Shown here one piece after another: positions 17,667 to 26,148 of a stretch of 64,000 nucleotides of DNA. Position 1 is the first letter of the stretch. Every line of letters starts with the position of its first letter. The position numbers and the translations under genes were made by a program. Under the pieces are notes generated by a model, which saw nothing but the letters and a program-made list of their open reading frames with translations, had not been told where the DNA came from and searched no databases. Source of the DNA: an uncultured Candidatus Melainabacteria bacterium (GTDB lineage Bacteria; Cyanobacteriota; Vampirovibrionia; Gastranaerophilales; Gastranaerophilaceae); the NCBI GenBank assembly GCA_947525005.1, contig CANNUY010000005.1, forward strand, positions 1-64,000. The letters run 5' to 3'.

Positions 17667-18282
17667 TCCAGCTTGAACCTTTCATGCCAGAGAAAAGGTG
17701 TGTGAAAGCTGAAAAATAAGAGTTTGTCTCAAATGAGCCATTTCTTGTTAAGTAGTTACGTTCATTTTTTGCACCATCTTCATATAATCTAGTGATTGTA
17801 TCCATAGAACCTTGTCCATTATGGGTTTCAAGAATGTATGATTTACCATCAAGTATGAACTTTTTCTTTTTCCCTACGGGATATTCTGCCGTTGGTTGAA
17901 AAACTATCCCTTCTGCTTTTGTAACATCTTTCGCACCTGAGTTTATAAGGAGTTCTTCAATTTTATTTGGATCAATGTTTTCACCTGTTTTTAGATCCTT
18001 AATATATTTTTTAAGTTCTTTTTTTAAGTTTGATTTTCTTGATTTTGGGGTGATATCGCTGATAGGTATTTTGTTTATTGTTTTTTGTCCAAACAAAGAT
18101 TTTATAAAGTTTTTTGCTTTAACTAAAAACTTTGGAGCAGTTGTATTAAACCCTTTTTCTATTAAACTTTTTTGAACCTTGTAGTTTGAAAAACTTCCTT
18201 TGAAAGATGGTTTTGGATCATAATTTGCTTGGTTGTATTTGGGATAATTAGAGAAATTATTTGTTGTATGTTGAACTAGCAT
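17650..18282 (-). CDS. Small unrecognised protein with N-terminal SFKG motif
   Basis: 210 residues. A polar Asn/Tyr-rich lead is followed by PSFKG at residues 25-29, a motif shared with several other proteins in this window. No signal peptide. A basic middle part (about 45-105) and a C-terminal domain (about 120-210) containing KFILDGKSYILETHNGQG follow. Overlaps the 3' end of the GHL10 gene by 17 bases, convergently. Function unknown. Confidence 0.55.
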   Translation of the reverse strand: MLVQHTTNNFSNYPKYNQANYDPKPSFKGSFSNYKVQKSLIEKGFNTTAPKFLVKAKNFIKSLFGQKTINKIPISDITPKSRKSNLKKELKKYIKDLKTGENIDPNKIEELLINSGAKDVTKAEGIVFQPTAEYPVGKKKKFILDGKSYILETHNGQGSMDTITRLYEDGAKNERNYLTRNGSFETNSYFSAFTHLFSGMKGSSWIKMTA

Positions 18283-18345
18283 AAAACCTCACACGATACA
18301 TTTATATAATGCACATTAAAAAAAAATTTTGCTAGTGAAATAATT

Positions 18346-18885
18346 TTAGTTACATTTTTGAGCAGAACGAACAATAGATAAAGGTTCTATACCTTTAGCG
18401 TTTAATACGAAATCGCACAACTCTCTTATTGCACCACGTCCACCTTCTTTTGATGATATAAAATCAGAAATGTTTTTAACTTCATCAACTGCATCATTCG
18501 GACAACATGCCAGCCCAACTTTTTCAAGTATACATATATCAGGTAAATCATCGCCCATATAAGAAACTTCTTCCATAGTGAAACCACGCTCTTTAACAAT
18601 TTGTTCTAATACTGGTAGCTTGTATTTTATACCTTGATGTAATTCTGTAATACCTAAATTATTGGCTCTATGTTCCACTGTTCCATTTTTTCTCGCCGTG
18701 ATTATAACGGTTATAATACCTGCTTTTTCAACACATACAATTCCTTGTCCGTCTTTTGCGTTGAATGTTTTGTATTCTTTTCCGTCTTGGTCAAATGTTA
18801 AACTTCCATCAGTAAAAACTCCGTCAACATCAAATGCCATAACTTTTATTTTAGAAGCTTTTTCTTTAAGAATTTCTAAATCCAT
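18346..18885 (-). CDS. kdsC: 3-deoxy-manno-octulosonate-8-phosphate phosphatase
   Basis: 179 residues, the usual KdsC size. HAD motif I is FDVDGVFTDG, a TARKNG segment is motif II, and YMGDDLPDICIL supplies motif IV. It removes the phosphate from Kdo-8-phosphate in lipopolysaccharide synthesis. Its start overlaps the stop of kdsD by one base (TAATG), so the two are coupled. Presence of the pair indicates an LPS-bearing outer membrane. Confidence 0.92.
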   Translation of the reverse strand: MDLEILKEKASKIKVMAFDVDGVFTDGSLTFDQDGKEYKTFNAKDGQGIVCVEKAGIITVIITARKNGTVEHRANNLGITELHQGIKYKLPVLEQIVKERGFTMEEVSYMGDDLPDICILEKVGLACCPNDAVDEVKNISDFISSKEGGRGAIRELCDFVLNAKGIEPLSIVRSAQKCN

Positions 18886-19859
18886 TATACAACTCCAGCT
18901 TTTAATATATCGTGAATATGAACAACTCCTATTGGTTTGTTATCGTCATCAACAACAGCTAATGCAGTAATTGAATACTTTTCCATTAGATGTAATGCAC
19001 TCGCTGCAAAATCTTTTGATTGAACAGTTTTAGGATTTACAGACATAACGTCTTTTGCGCAAAGATGTGAAATATCTGAGTATTTTAGAACAATTCTTCT
19101 GATATCACCATCGGTTAATATACCACTAAGTCTACCTGATTTATCAGTCAGCATTGCCATACCAAGTTTATAATCGGAAATCATCTGAATAAGCTCTTTA
19201 AACTCAATTTCTTCTGAAGCAACAGGCATTTTACGAGTTTCTGTCATCATTAAATCTGATACGTGGTATTTAATGCCTTTTCCTAATGCTCCAGCTGGAT
19301 GGAAGATAAGGAAATCTTCTTCTGTGAAACCACGTTTTTTTAATAAGCATACAGCTAAAGCATCACCCATAGCAAGAGTTGCTGTAGTGCTAGCAGTTGG
19401 AGCTTTACCTAAAGGGCAAGCTTCTCTTTCTACTGAAATATCAAGAACTGTTTCACCTGCTTTTGCTAGAGTTGAATCCATTTTACCAGTCATTGATATA
19501 ATTGGAACTCCAAATCTTTTAATAACAGGTAACAAATTAAGTAATTCTTGAGTTTCACCACTGTTTGAAATCGCAATTACAACATCATCTCTTGTTATAA
19601 TTCCACTATCTCCGTGTGTGCTTTCTGCAGGGTGTAAAAAATATGCAGGAGTACCTGTTGAAGATAATGTTGCCGCAATTTTTTTACCTATCAAGCCTGA
19701 TTTACCCATGCCTGTTACAATAACACGGCCTTTACATTGGTATAACAAATCTATTGCTCTATCAAAGCTAATTCCTAAAGAGTTTTTAAGTCTTAATATT
19801 GCATTTGCTTCTATATCAAAAACTTCACATGCTAGTTTTTCGACATTAATTGTTTCCAT
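18885..19859 (-). CDS. kdsD: Arabinose-5-phosphate isomerase
   Basis: 324 residues. A SIS domain (about 35-170) with GKSGLIGKKIAATLSSTGTPA and HGDSGI and a pair of CBS domains (about 205-324) give the KdsD/GutQ layout. It converts ribulose-5-phosphate to arabinose-5-phosphate, the first step toward Kdo. First gene of the kdsD-kdsC operon; the divergent STAS-sigma-pilD operon starts about 120 bases away. Confidence 0.92.
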   Translation of the reverse strand: METINVEKLACEVFDIEANAILRLKNSLGISFDRAIDLLYQCKGRVIVTGMGKSGLIGKKIAATLSSTGTPAYFLHPAESTHGDSGIITRDDVVIAISNSGETQELLNLLPVIKRFGVPIISMTGKMDSTLAKAGETVLDISVEREACPLGKAPTASTTATLAMGDALAVCLLKKRGFTEEDFLIFHPAGALGKGIKYHVSDLMMTETRKMPVASEEIEFKELIQMISDYKLGMAMLTDKSGRLSGILTDGDIRRIVLKYSDISHLCAKDVMSVNPKTVQSKDFAASALHLMEKYSITALAVVDDDNKPIGVVHIHDILKAGVV

Positions 19860-19932
19860 ATATACCTCATATCCTTATATCTCAATTATATCTCAAAAGT
19901 ACATTAAAAATACTATTTTTAAGAAATATTAT

Positions 19933-19959
19933 CAAATTTTTATATAAATTTACCGATAT
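19933..19959 (+). promoter_or_regulatory. Sigma-28-like promoter of the STAS-sigma operon
   Basis: CAAA at 19933-19936, a 15-base spacer, then ACCGATAT at 19952-19959. It differs from the FliA consensus by one base in the -35 and two in the -10, with ideal spacing. Confidence 0.55.
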
Positions 19960-19980
19960 ATAACAATATAGAGGTTATAT

Positions 19981-20274
19981 ATGTTACAAGTTTGTACAAA
20001 AGACACATTTTTAATTGTTCTAAACTCAGATATAAGAAATGAGAATTTAGAAAAATTAAACACATACATTCAAAACTCAAATAGTCAATATATGACTGTT
20101 GATATATCATCAATGAACATTATTGATGCAAGCGCTGTTGCTAGTCTTGGTTCAACAATGCATTATATAAAATACCCAGAAGGTGCGATTAGTTGGATAG
20201 TTAATTCAACTAAAGTCAAAGAGTATACGACTTCAATGAACTTAGGTAATAGCAAATTTATATATAAGAAATAA
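19981..20274 (+). CDS. STAS-domain protein (anti-sigma antagonist-like)
   Basis: 97 residues, single-domain STAS fold: an N-terminal strand region, then VDISSMNIIDASAVASLGSTMHYI, equivalent to the SpoIIAA helix-loop where a serine can be phosphorylated. Such proteins free sigma factors from anti-sigma kinases or tune transporters. It lies directly upstream of a sigma-factor gene, which supports a regulatory job. No anti-sigma kinase is nearby. GAGG precedes the ATG. Confidence 0.6.
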   Translation: MLQVCTKDTFLIVLNSDIRNENLEKLNTYIQNSNSQYMTVDISSMNIIDASAVASLGSTMHYIKYPEGAISWIVNSTKVKEYTTSMNLGNSKFIYKK

Positions 20275-20338
20275 TAAAAAATAGTTATTTATTTTTCACT
20301 CCTAATATGGTATCTTTAGAAAAGAAAGGGATAACGGT

Positions 20339-21115
20339 TTGGGAAATACTGACTCAATTTATGTAAAAATTCAAGAATGGCTTGATTTATATAGAACAAC
20401 AAACATCAAAAAACAAAAGAAACGATTGATGAACCTAATCATTGTTGCCATGATGCCAGTAATCAAGAAAATCGCTAATTCGATTGCAAGACGTGCAGAA
20501 GACCCTGTTGAAGACTTAGTACAAGCAGGTTCAATAGGTCTTGTTAAAGCGATTAAGCGTTATAACCCTGAAGTAAACCCAAAATTTAGAATATACGCTG
20601 GGTATCTTATTGTAGGAGAAATGCAACATTATATGCGAGATAAGGTTGCGATGATAAAAGTTCCAAGAGAAATCGTAGAACTTGCAATGAGAATAAAACT
20701 CTTTACAAAGGATTTAAGTGAAGACGAAATTGATAATTTAACTAGTCAAAAAGTAGCTGAAGCATTAGATGTGCCTGTGAGTAAGGTTAATACAGCTATT
20801 GATATAGATAGAAGAAAGAAGATTGCATCGCTTGATGAATTGATAAATATTGATGGTAACAAAACTACTATTGGAGATTTGACTCCTGCGTATGATTATA
20901 AAGAGTATTCTGAGCAAAAAGATCTTCAACTTGAAATAGCTGATATTATCAAAAAATTGCCAACTGAATTAAAAGAAGTTGTTGAATTATTTTATTATGA
21001 AGATATGAAGCAATCAGAAATTGCAGAAAAGCTTTCTGTTAATCAAATGATGGTGTCAAGACGATTAAAAAAAGCTTTTGCGTATATGTATAATCTTATT
21101 AAAACAAAAGAGTAA
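20339..21115 (+). CDS. Type-3 (FliA/SigF-like) RNA polymerase sigma factor
   Basis: 258 residues, starting at TTG with AAAGGG upstream. Region 2 is EDPVEDLVQAGSIGLVKAIKRYNPEVNPKFRIYAGYLIVGEMQHYMRD, region 3 covers VPREIVELAMRIK..., and region 4 is ELKEVVELFYYEDMKQSEIAEKLSVNQMMVSRRLKKA. It lacks region 1.1, so it is an alternative sigma of the SigB/F/G/FliA class. A role in flagellar and pilus gene expression is inferred from the sigma-28-like promoters here and its linkage to the prepilin peptidase. Confidence 0.88.
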   Translation: MGNTDSIYVKIQEWLDLYRTTNIKKQKKRLMNLIIVAMMPVIKKIANSIARRAEDPVEDLVQAGSIGLVKAIKRYNPEVNPKFRIYAGYLIVGEMQHYMRDKVAMIKVPREIVELAMRIKLFTKDLSEDEIDNLTSQKVAEALDVPVSKVNTAIDIDRRKKIASLDELINIDGNKTTIGDLTPAYDYKEYSEQKDLQLEIADIIKKLPTELKEVVELFYYEDMKQSEIAEKLSVNQMMVSRRLKKAFAYMYNLIKTKE

Positions 21116-21123
21116 GAATAGGT

Positions 21124-22020
21124 ATGGAAGTTTTTATCTGGAGTTTAATATCAATAGCAGGGCTTTGTTTTGGAAGTTTTATAAATGTATTGATTTATAG
21201 AACAGAATCAGGAGAAAGCATATTGTTTCCTCCTTCAAAATGTCCAAAATGTGACGTGCCACTTTTGTGGTGGCAAAAAATACCTTTGTTTTCATACTTT
21301 TATTTGAATGGCAGATGTTATTATTGCAACAAGATTATAAGTATTCAATATCCTGTTGTTGAGTTTTTAGGATTGTTATTATTTATCTTTTCATTTTCAG
21401 CTTATAAATCGATTGTTGATGCTGTGTGTGTAATTGGAATTATATCATTATTTTTCACACAAGCTGTGCTAGATACAAGAATAAAAAAAATTTCTACAAT
21501 ACAAGGCGTTATTATCGCTATTTTAGGAATTGTATTTAATAGATATGATATTGTTAATTCAATTTCAGGCATGCTTGTAGGTGGATTGATTATATACATA
21601 GCGCAGAAGATAGGTAAAAAATATTTTAATAAAGAAATCTTTGGAACGGGTGATATAATTCTGTTTGGCGCTTTAGGTAGCGTTGTTTGTTTTGATAAAA
21701 TATTCTTATATATTTTCTACAGTTTCTTGCTCCAAGTTGCAATAACCTTGCCGATGAGATGGAAAAATTTGAAAGAAAAAAGTGATTCTCTTCAACATTA
21801 TCTGTTTATTTTTGGAATTACATGCTTTTTTCTTTACATTATCAAAAATAGAGAGTTTTTCGCTGAAAGTCTTGTATATGTTATATTTTTAGCGATTTTG
21901 TTATATTCAGCTTATTTTGCGACAAAAGAGTTGATTTTAGTTTTGAAAGACGATGAAACCCCACAATATTGTGCATTAGCTCCAGCTGTAGCGATTGCTT
22001 GCTTAGTATTTTTGATATAG
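21124..22020 (+). CDS. Prepilin peptidase (leader peptidase/N-methyltransferase)
   Basis: 298 residues. A short cytoplasmic domain has two Cys pairs (CPKCDVPLLWW, CYYCNKIIS) that bind zinc, as in PilD/GspO. Aspartyl-protease sites are the Asp of DTRIKKIS and the GTGD of FGTGDIILFGALG. About seven membrane segments follow. It processes type IV pilin or pseudopilin leaders. Nine bases after the sigma gene, so probably under the same promoter. ATAGGT precedes the ATG. Confidence 0.9.
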   Translation: MEVFIWSLISIAGLCFGSFINVLIYRTESGESILFPPSKCPKCDVPLLWWQKIPLFSYFYLNGRCYYCNKIISIQYPVVEFLGLLLFIFSFSAYKSIVDAVCVIGIISLFFTQAVLDTRIKKISTIQGVIIAILGIVFNRYDIVNSISGMLVGGLIIYIAQKIGKKYFNKEIFGTGDIILFGALGSVVCFDKIFLYIFYSFLLQVAITLPMRWKNLKEKSDSLQHYLFIFGITCFFLYIIKNREFFAESLVYVIFLAILLYSAYFATKELILVLKDDETPQYCALAPAVAIACLVFLI

Positions 22021-22047
22021 AGAAATGTTAAGAGAAAAATATTCGAT

Positions 22048-22076
22048 TTGCACTTTTTTGAAAAAAAATATATAAT
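22048..22076 (+). promoter_or_regulatory. Strong sigma-70 promoter of a predicted small RNA
   Basis: TTGCAC at 22048-22053, a 17-base spacer, then a perfect TATAAT at 22071-22076. Confidence 0.65.
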
Positions 22077-22082
22077 AAACAT

Positions 22083-22143
22083 GCTATTTATATTTCGGCT
22101 AGTGTAAAATCTTAACAGGAAGGATATCCGACCTGTTTTTTTT
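22083..22143 (+). ncRNA. Predicted 60-nt small RNA
   Basis: Starts about seven bases after the TATAAT and ends at a terminator hairpin with AACAGG/CCTGTT and inner GGATATCC, followed by T8. No open frame with a ribosome site lies inside. The family is not recognised; a regulatory RNA or a 5' leader remnant are both possible. Confidence 0.5.
22114..22143 (+). terminator. Terminator (predicted sRNA)
   Basis: Stem AACAGG (22114-22119) and CCTGTT (22132-22137), with GGATATCC between, then a T-run. It may also end readthrough from pilD. Confidence 0.65.
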
Positions 22144-22246
22144 ATCGAAAGATTGTTTTTAGAGATGTTGTTAGAAGTTGAATCAAAACTAAGTATATAG
22201 AGTTATTTTGGATTTGATTCAGAATTTCTACGAACATATAAAGTAT

Positions 22247-22336
22247 GCTTTGTGGAGTTCTCGTCTTTTAATTCAAGCATGAAAAAACGAGTAACTTGCG
22301 TTACTCGTTTAATTTAATAATTGGGCGTGAAGAGAC
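22247..22336. repeat. Direct repeat, left copy (hairpin 3' part + terminator + tRNA-Leu tail)
   Basis: Nearly identical to 22454-22545. It contains the terminator AAACGAGTAAC/GTTACTCGTTT and ends in a copy of the last 16 or so bases of tRNA-Leu. The two copies lie about 208 bases apart. Confidence 0.85.
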
Positions 22337-22480
22337 TTTTCTTGCTCGTTCGCGTATAACGGCAGTTCCGTGTTTTGCCTACCGATTTTCAATCTTTGGC
22401 AAAAACACTCCAGCCTCAGCTCACTCGCGCCGAACTCTATAGACAAAGCTTTCGCTTTGTGGGAGTTCTCGTCTCTTAAT
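22337..22480. repeat. tRNA-Leu-associated hairpin element (body)
   Basis: It holds stem GTGTTTTG/CAAAAACAC and a second hairpin with outer arms GAACTC/GAGTTC and inner GACAAAGC/GCTTTGT. Together with the block CCTCAGCTCACTCGCGC it matches the element beside tRNA-Ser at 131-344. The right arm resembles a tRNA T-arm in inverted orientation. Confidence 0.6.
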
Positions 22481-22545
22481 TCAAGCATGAAAAAACGAGT
22501 AACTTGCGTTACTCGTTTAATTTAATAATTGGGCGTGAAGAGACT
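22454..22545. repeat. Direct repeat, right copy overlapping tRNA-Leu
   Basis: Right-hand copy of the 90-base repeat. Its last part is the real 3' end of tRNA-Leu, and it includes that gene's terminator (22493-22518). Confidence 0.85.
22493..22518. terminator. Terminator of tRNA-Leu
   Basis: Eleven-base perfect stem AAACGAGTAAC/GTTACTCGTTT with a TTGC loop and flanking A/T runs. An identical duplicated copy lies at 22285-22310. Confidence 0.75.
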
Positions 22546-22608
22546 CGAACTCCCACGCTTTCGCACTAGTTCCTAAGACTAGCGTGTCTACCATTCCACC
22601 ACACGCCC
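22530..22608 (-). tRNA. tRNA-Leu (anticodon UAG)
   Basis: On the minus strand acceptor GGGCGTG pairs with CACGCCC, discriminator A. Anticodon loop CTTAGGA gives UAG, reading CUA/CUG. A short variable arm (TGCGAAAGCGT) and T-arm GGGAG/CTCTT follow. CCA is not encoded. Its 3' tail is copied at 22321-22336. Confidence 0.93.
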
Positions 22609-22703
22609 AAAGTGGTTTATCTTTTTTGAATTTTCATAGAAAATAAGTCCGATTGACTTATCTACACATTAGTTTTACATAAATATCTATTTTTTGCAAG
22701 TAT

Positions 22704-23156
22704 TTATTTTATTTTTCCTATTTGTTTTAATTTTAACAAAGTTTCTTTCTTCATCGTTTCGATTCTTGGTTCAGTTCCCTCTATCATATATTGTATCTTT
22801 TCGTAGAATCTTCTTAAAAATGGTTTGTCACCCTTTTCGCTTGCATCTATCATACTTATAGAATGAGTTTTAGAACCAAGCTTTGATGAGTCTACTCGAT
22901 TTAAAAAATTTCCATCTTTTGTTGGGTGTGGCGTAGATTTAGATTTTTTTGTTAAAGTTTGCAAGTATAAATAATCCATGCCTTCTTCTGGTTTTACCCA
23001 AATTTGTGATTTTTTAGATTTTGCATAGTTACTGATTACATCAGATGCTTCACTTAATTCTTCCACAACCTTATTAGGACAATTTTCAATGTTGTCAATC
23101 ATTAATCGATTGTTGTAATTTAATTCTATATTACTACCCTTAAAATTTATTGACAT
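22704..23156 (-). CDS. Small unrecognised protein with N-terminal NFKG motif
   Basis: 150 residues. INFKG stands at residues 3-7, the same short motif as in four other proteins in this window. No signal peptide or membrane segment. The middle part (KSTPHPTKDGNFLNRVDSSKLG) and basic C-terminus give no recognisable family. Its own promoter is not obvious; AAAGGGGAAAC precedes the ATG. Confidence 0.5.
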   Translation of the reverse strand: MSINFKGSNIELNYNNRLMIDNIENCPNKVVEELSEASDVISNYAKSKKSQIWVKPEEGMDYLYLQTLTKKSKSTPHPTKDGNFLNRVDSSKLGSKTHSISMIDASEKGDKPFLRRFYEKIQYMIEGTEPRIETMKKETLLKLKQIGKIK

Positions 23157-23229
23157 AGTTTCCCCTTTTTTACATATAGTTTAATACCCGTAAATCTAAA
23201 AAATTGCTACCTATAATAAATCTTTTATT

Positions 23230-23257
23230 TTGCGTTATTGGTGGTTTATAGTACAAT
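23230..23257 (+). promoter_or_regulatory. Sigma-70 promoter of the hom-thrC operon
   Basis: TTGCGT at 23230-23235, 16 bases, TACAAT at 23252-23257, then GAGAGGTG before ATG. No threonine attenuator-like leader peptide is visible. Confidence 0.6.
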
Positions 23258-23284
23258 TAATTAAGTAACTAAAAGAGAGGTGCT

Positions 23285-24544
23285 ATGAAAAAATATAAAA
23301 TTGGACTTATTGGCTTAGGAACAGTCGGTACAGGTGTTTTTAAAACTTTACAAGAATTTGATAATGTTGAAGTTTCAAAAATTGTTGTAAAAAATATAAA
23401 TAAAGATAGAGGAATTAAAAATCTCGATAAATCAATGCTTACAACGAACGCTGATGATATTATAAATGATGATTCTATTGATATTGTTGTTGAAGTTATT
23501 GGTGGAGTTAATCCTGCTTGGGATTATATTTCTCGTTCTATTAAAAACGGCAAGCATATTGTAACTGCAAACAAAGAACTTTTGGCAAAAAAGGGTAAAG
23601 AACTTTTTAACTTAGCTGAAAAGCATAACCGTGTAGTTTTATATGAAGCTGCAATCGCTGGTGGAATTCCTCTTATTATGCCAATAAAAACTATCATGGC
23701 AGGAAATAAAATCTCTAAAATAAGAGGTATTCTTAACGGCACAACAAACTATATTCTTACAAAAATGGACGTAGATGGTGCTAGTTATGATACAGTTTTA
23801 AAAGAAGCTCAAGAACTTGGTTATGCTGAAACCGATCCAACAGGTGATGTTGAAGGGTTTGATGCAATGTATAAAATTACAACACTTTCGACTATTGCGT
23901 TTGGTAAACGCATAAATCTTGATAAGGTTTATAGAGAAGGTATTACAAAAGTTCGAGCTGAAGATATGGAAAAAGCTAATGAACTTGGTTATAAAATAAA
24001 ATTGGTTGCTTTAGGTAATCTTAGCGAAGATGGAAAAGCTGATGTTAGAGTTCACCCAATGTTAGTTTCAAAACATTCATCATTAGCTCATACAAACTAT
24101 GTTACAAATACTGTTCATTTGAGTGGTTTTCCAATGGGTGATGTTGCGTTCTCTGGACCAGGAGCTGGTGAATTCCCTACGGCTAGCTCTGTTGTAGGTG
24201 ATATTTTAAACATCGTTGCAGAGTTACAAAACACAGACTATATCTTACCTATGATGAGATGTAACCATTCAGAAGATGCTGAAATGATTGATATTTCACA
24301 AACTTATAACAAGTATTATCTATCAATTACAGCACCTAACAACATTGGTGTAATCGGTAAAATTGGTACAATTTGTGCTGAAAAACACATAAGTTTGTCT
24401 ACAATACTTCAAAAAGGCGTGTCTGATGATAATACCGCAGACATCACTGTTGTAACTGAAGTTTGTAAAGAAGAAAAAATTCAAGAAGCAATCAAAGAAT
24501 TAACAGAATGTAAGATTAATAGTTTAATAAGAGTAGAAGTTTAA
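23285..24544 (+). CDS. hom: Homoserine dehydrogenase
   Basis: 419 residues. N-terminal Rossmann motif GLIGLGTVGTGV, catalytic-domain blocks TANKELLAKKGKEL, ILNGTTNYILTKM and DPTGDVEGFDAMYKI, and a C-terminal ACT domain (about 345-419) opening YYLSITAPNNIGVIGKIG that usually mediates threonine feedback. It reduces aspartate semialdehyde to homoserine. Eleven bases separate it from thrC. Confidence 0.96.
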   Translation: MKKYKIGLIGLGTVGTGVFKTLQEFDNVEVSKIVVKNINKDRGIKNLDKSMLTTNADDIINDDSIDIVVEVIGGVNPAWDYISRSIKNGKHIVTANKELLAKKGKELFNLAEKHNRVVLYEAAIAGGIPLIMPIKTIMAGNKISKIRGILNGTTNYILTKMDVDGASYDTVLKEAQELGYAETDPTGDVEGFDAMYKITTLSTIAFGKRINLDKVYREGITKVRAEDMEKANELGYKIKLVALGNLSEDGKADVRVHPMLVSKHSSLAHTNYVTNTVHLSGFPMGDVAFSGPGAGEFPTASSVVGDILNIVAELQNTDYILPMMRCNHSEDAEMIDISQTYNKYYLSITAPNNIGVIGKIGTICAEKHISLSTILQKGVSDDNTADITVVTEVCKEEKIQEAIKELTECKINSLIRVEV

Positions 24545-24555
24545 AAGGAGATATT

Positions 24556-25614
24556 ATGTACTATAAAGGTTTAATAAATAGATACAAAGAATACTTACCT
24601 GTATCAGAAACAACACCCATTGTAACGCTTAATGAGGGTAATACTCCTTTGATTAAGGCTGATAATTTGGCAAAGAAAATCGGATTAGACGCTAATATTT
24701 ATTTAAAGTTTGAAGGTTGCAACCCAACTGGTAGCTTCAAAGATCGTGGTATGACAATGGCTGTAACAAAGGCGAAAGAAAGTGGTTCTGGAGCTATTAT
24801 TTGTGCTTCAACTGGTAATACGAGTGCTTCTGCAGCTGCTTATGGCGCAAAAGCTGGTTTGAGAACTTTGGTTCTTATTCCTGATGGATATATTGCTTTA
24901 GGTAAATTATCTCAAGCTATGATGTACGGTGCTGAAATAATTGCAATCGAGGGTAATTTTGATAAAGCATTAGAGTTTGTAAGACAAATTTCTGAGAAAG
25001 AACCAATAACGCTTGTTAACTCTGTAAACCCTTATAGAATTGAGGGACAAAAAACAGGTGCGTTTGAAATTTGTGATGCTTTAGGAAAAGCTCCTGAATA
25101 TCATTTTATCCCTGTAGGCAACGCTGGTAATATCACAGCATACTGGAAAGGTTATAAAGAGTTTAAAGAACTAGGTAAAATTTCTGCTTTGCCTAAGATG
25201 ATGGGATACGAAGCAGAGGGCTCTGCAGCTATCGTTAGAGGTGAAAGAATTCTTAACCCTGAAACATTGGCAACAGCAATAAGAATTGGTAACCCTGCTA
25301 GTTGGGATAAGGCTGTAGCGGCAAGAGATGAAAGTAATGGTAAAATTGGTTGTGTTACCGATGAAAAGATTGTTGAAGCATATAAATTATTAGCATCAAC
25401 AGAGGGTGTTTTCTGTGAACCTGCTAGTGCTGCATCAGTTGCTGGTTTGATACAAGCAAAAGAACAAGGACTTGTAAAAGAAGGTTCTGATATTGTATGT
25501 ATTTTGACAGGTAACGGTTTGAAAGACCCTGATAACGCTATCAAGTATGCAAATGCTAATGTAAAAAAATCACCTGCTGATTTAGATGCAGTTATGAAAT
25601 TGATTTTACAATAG
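24556..25614 (+). CDS. thrC: Threonine synthase
   Basis: 352 residues, the short PLP-dependent form. GSFKDRGMTMA carries the PLP lysine; CASTGNTSASAAAYGAKAG and the GNAGNITAYWKGY phosphate-binding segment follow. It converts O-phosphohomoserine to threonine. AAGGAG precedes ATG. Homoserine kinase (thrB) is not in the window. Confidence 0.96.
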   Translation: MYYKGLINRYKEYLPVSETTPIVTLNEGNTPLIKADNLAKKIGLDANIYLKFEGCNPTGSFKDRGMTMAVTKAKESGSGAIICASTGNTSASAAAYGAKAGLRTLVLIPDGYIALGKLSQAMMYGAEIIAIEGNFDKALEFVRQISEKEPITLVNSVNPYRIEGQKTGAFEICDALGKAPEYHFIPVGNAGNITAYWKGYKEFKELGKISALPKMMGYEAEGSAAIVRGERILNPETLATAIRIGNPASWDKAVAARDESNGKIGCVTDEKIVEAYKLLASTEGVFCEPASAASVAGLIQAKEQGLVKEGSDIVCILTGNGLKDPDNAIKYANANVKKSPADLDAVMKLILQ

Positions 25615-25657
25615 TAAAATAAAAGAATATTATGAAGGCAAAGCCTTCTATTAGAAC

Positions 25658-25692
25658 CAATCGAGGCGACGGTGAAACCGTCGCCTCGATTG
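25658..25692. repeat. GGCGACGGT hairpin, copy 2
   Basis: Perfect 16-base stem CAATCGAGGCGACGGT with a GAA loop. The core equals copy 1 at 14182-14210. A short T-rich stretch follows, so it could terminate thrC; a smaller hairpin GAAGG/CCTTC precedes it at 25635-25649. Confidence 0.65.
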
Positions 25693-25769
25693 TATTTTGT
25701 TAGCGTAGAATAATCAAAGATGCTGATTTATATACACGGAGCGATTTGTTATACTAATTTTCCTCCACA

Positions 25770-25799
25770 ATGACAAAATAATATATAATATGCTATAAT
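25770..25799 (+). promoter_or_regulatory. Sigma-70 promoter of ppiC
   Basis: ATGACA at 25770-25775, an 18-base spacer, and extended -10 TGCTATAAT ending at 25799. Confidence 0.6.
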
Positions 25800-25830
25800 G
25801 AATGAGTTACAAAGTAAGAGAGGTAAAATT

Positions 25831-26109
25831 ATGAAAGTAAGAGCTAGTCACATTCTTGTAAAAACAAAAGAAGAAGCAGATAAATTATTAGAAGAAATTA
25901 AAAATGGCGCTGATTTTGGCGAATTAGCAAAAGAACATTCTATGTGTCCATCAAAAAGAGATGGTGGCGATTTAGGTTTCTTTGGTAGAGGCATGATGGT
26001 TAAGCCTTTTGAAGATGCAACTTTTGAACTTGAAGTAGATCAAGTATCAGAACCTGTTGAAACTCAATTTGGTTGGCACTTAATTAAACTTACTGGTAAA
26101 AAAGACTAA
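25831..26109 (+). CDS. Parvulin-type peptidyl-prolyl isomerase, single domain
   Basis: 92 residues, PpiC domain only: RASHILVKTKEEA, LAKEHSMCPSKRDGGDLGFFGRGMMVKPFEDATFEL and TQFGWHLIKL are the classic parvulin blocks. No signal peptide, so a cytosolic prolyl isomerase. Start at 25831 is chosen because GAGAGG precedes it; an upstream in-frame ATG at 25798 overlaps the -10. Confidence 0.93.
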   Translation: MKVRASHILVKTKEEADKLLEEIKNGADFGELAKEHSMCPSKRDGGDLGFFGRGMMVKPFEDATFELEVDQVSEPVETQFGWHLIKLTGKKD

Positions 26110-26148
26110 TAAATATTATGACTAATCAAAGAGCGAGGCAAAATTAAG

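Noticed and set aside
22201..22336. A second tRNA-Leu left of the real one
   Set aside because: Only the last 16 or so tRNA bases and the terminator are duplicated; no D-arm or anticodon arm exists.
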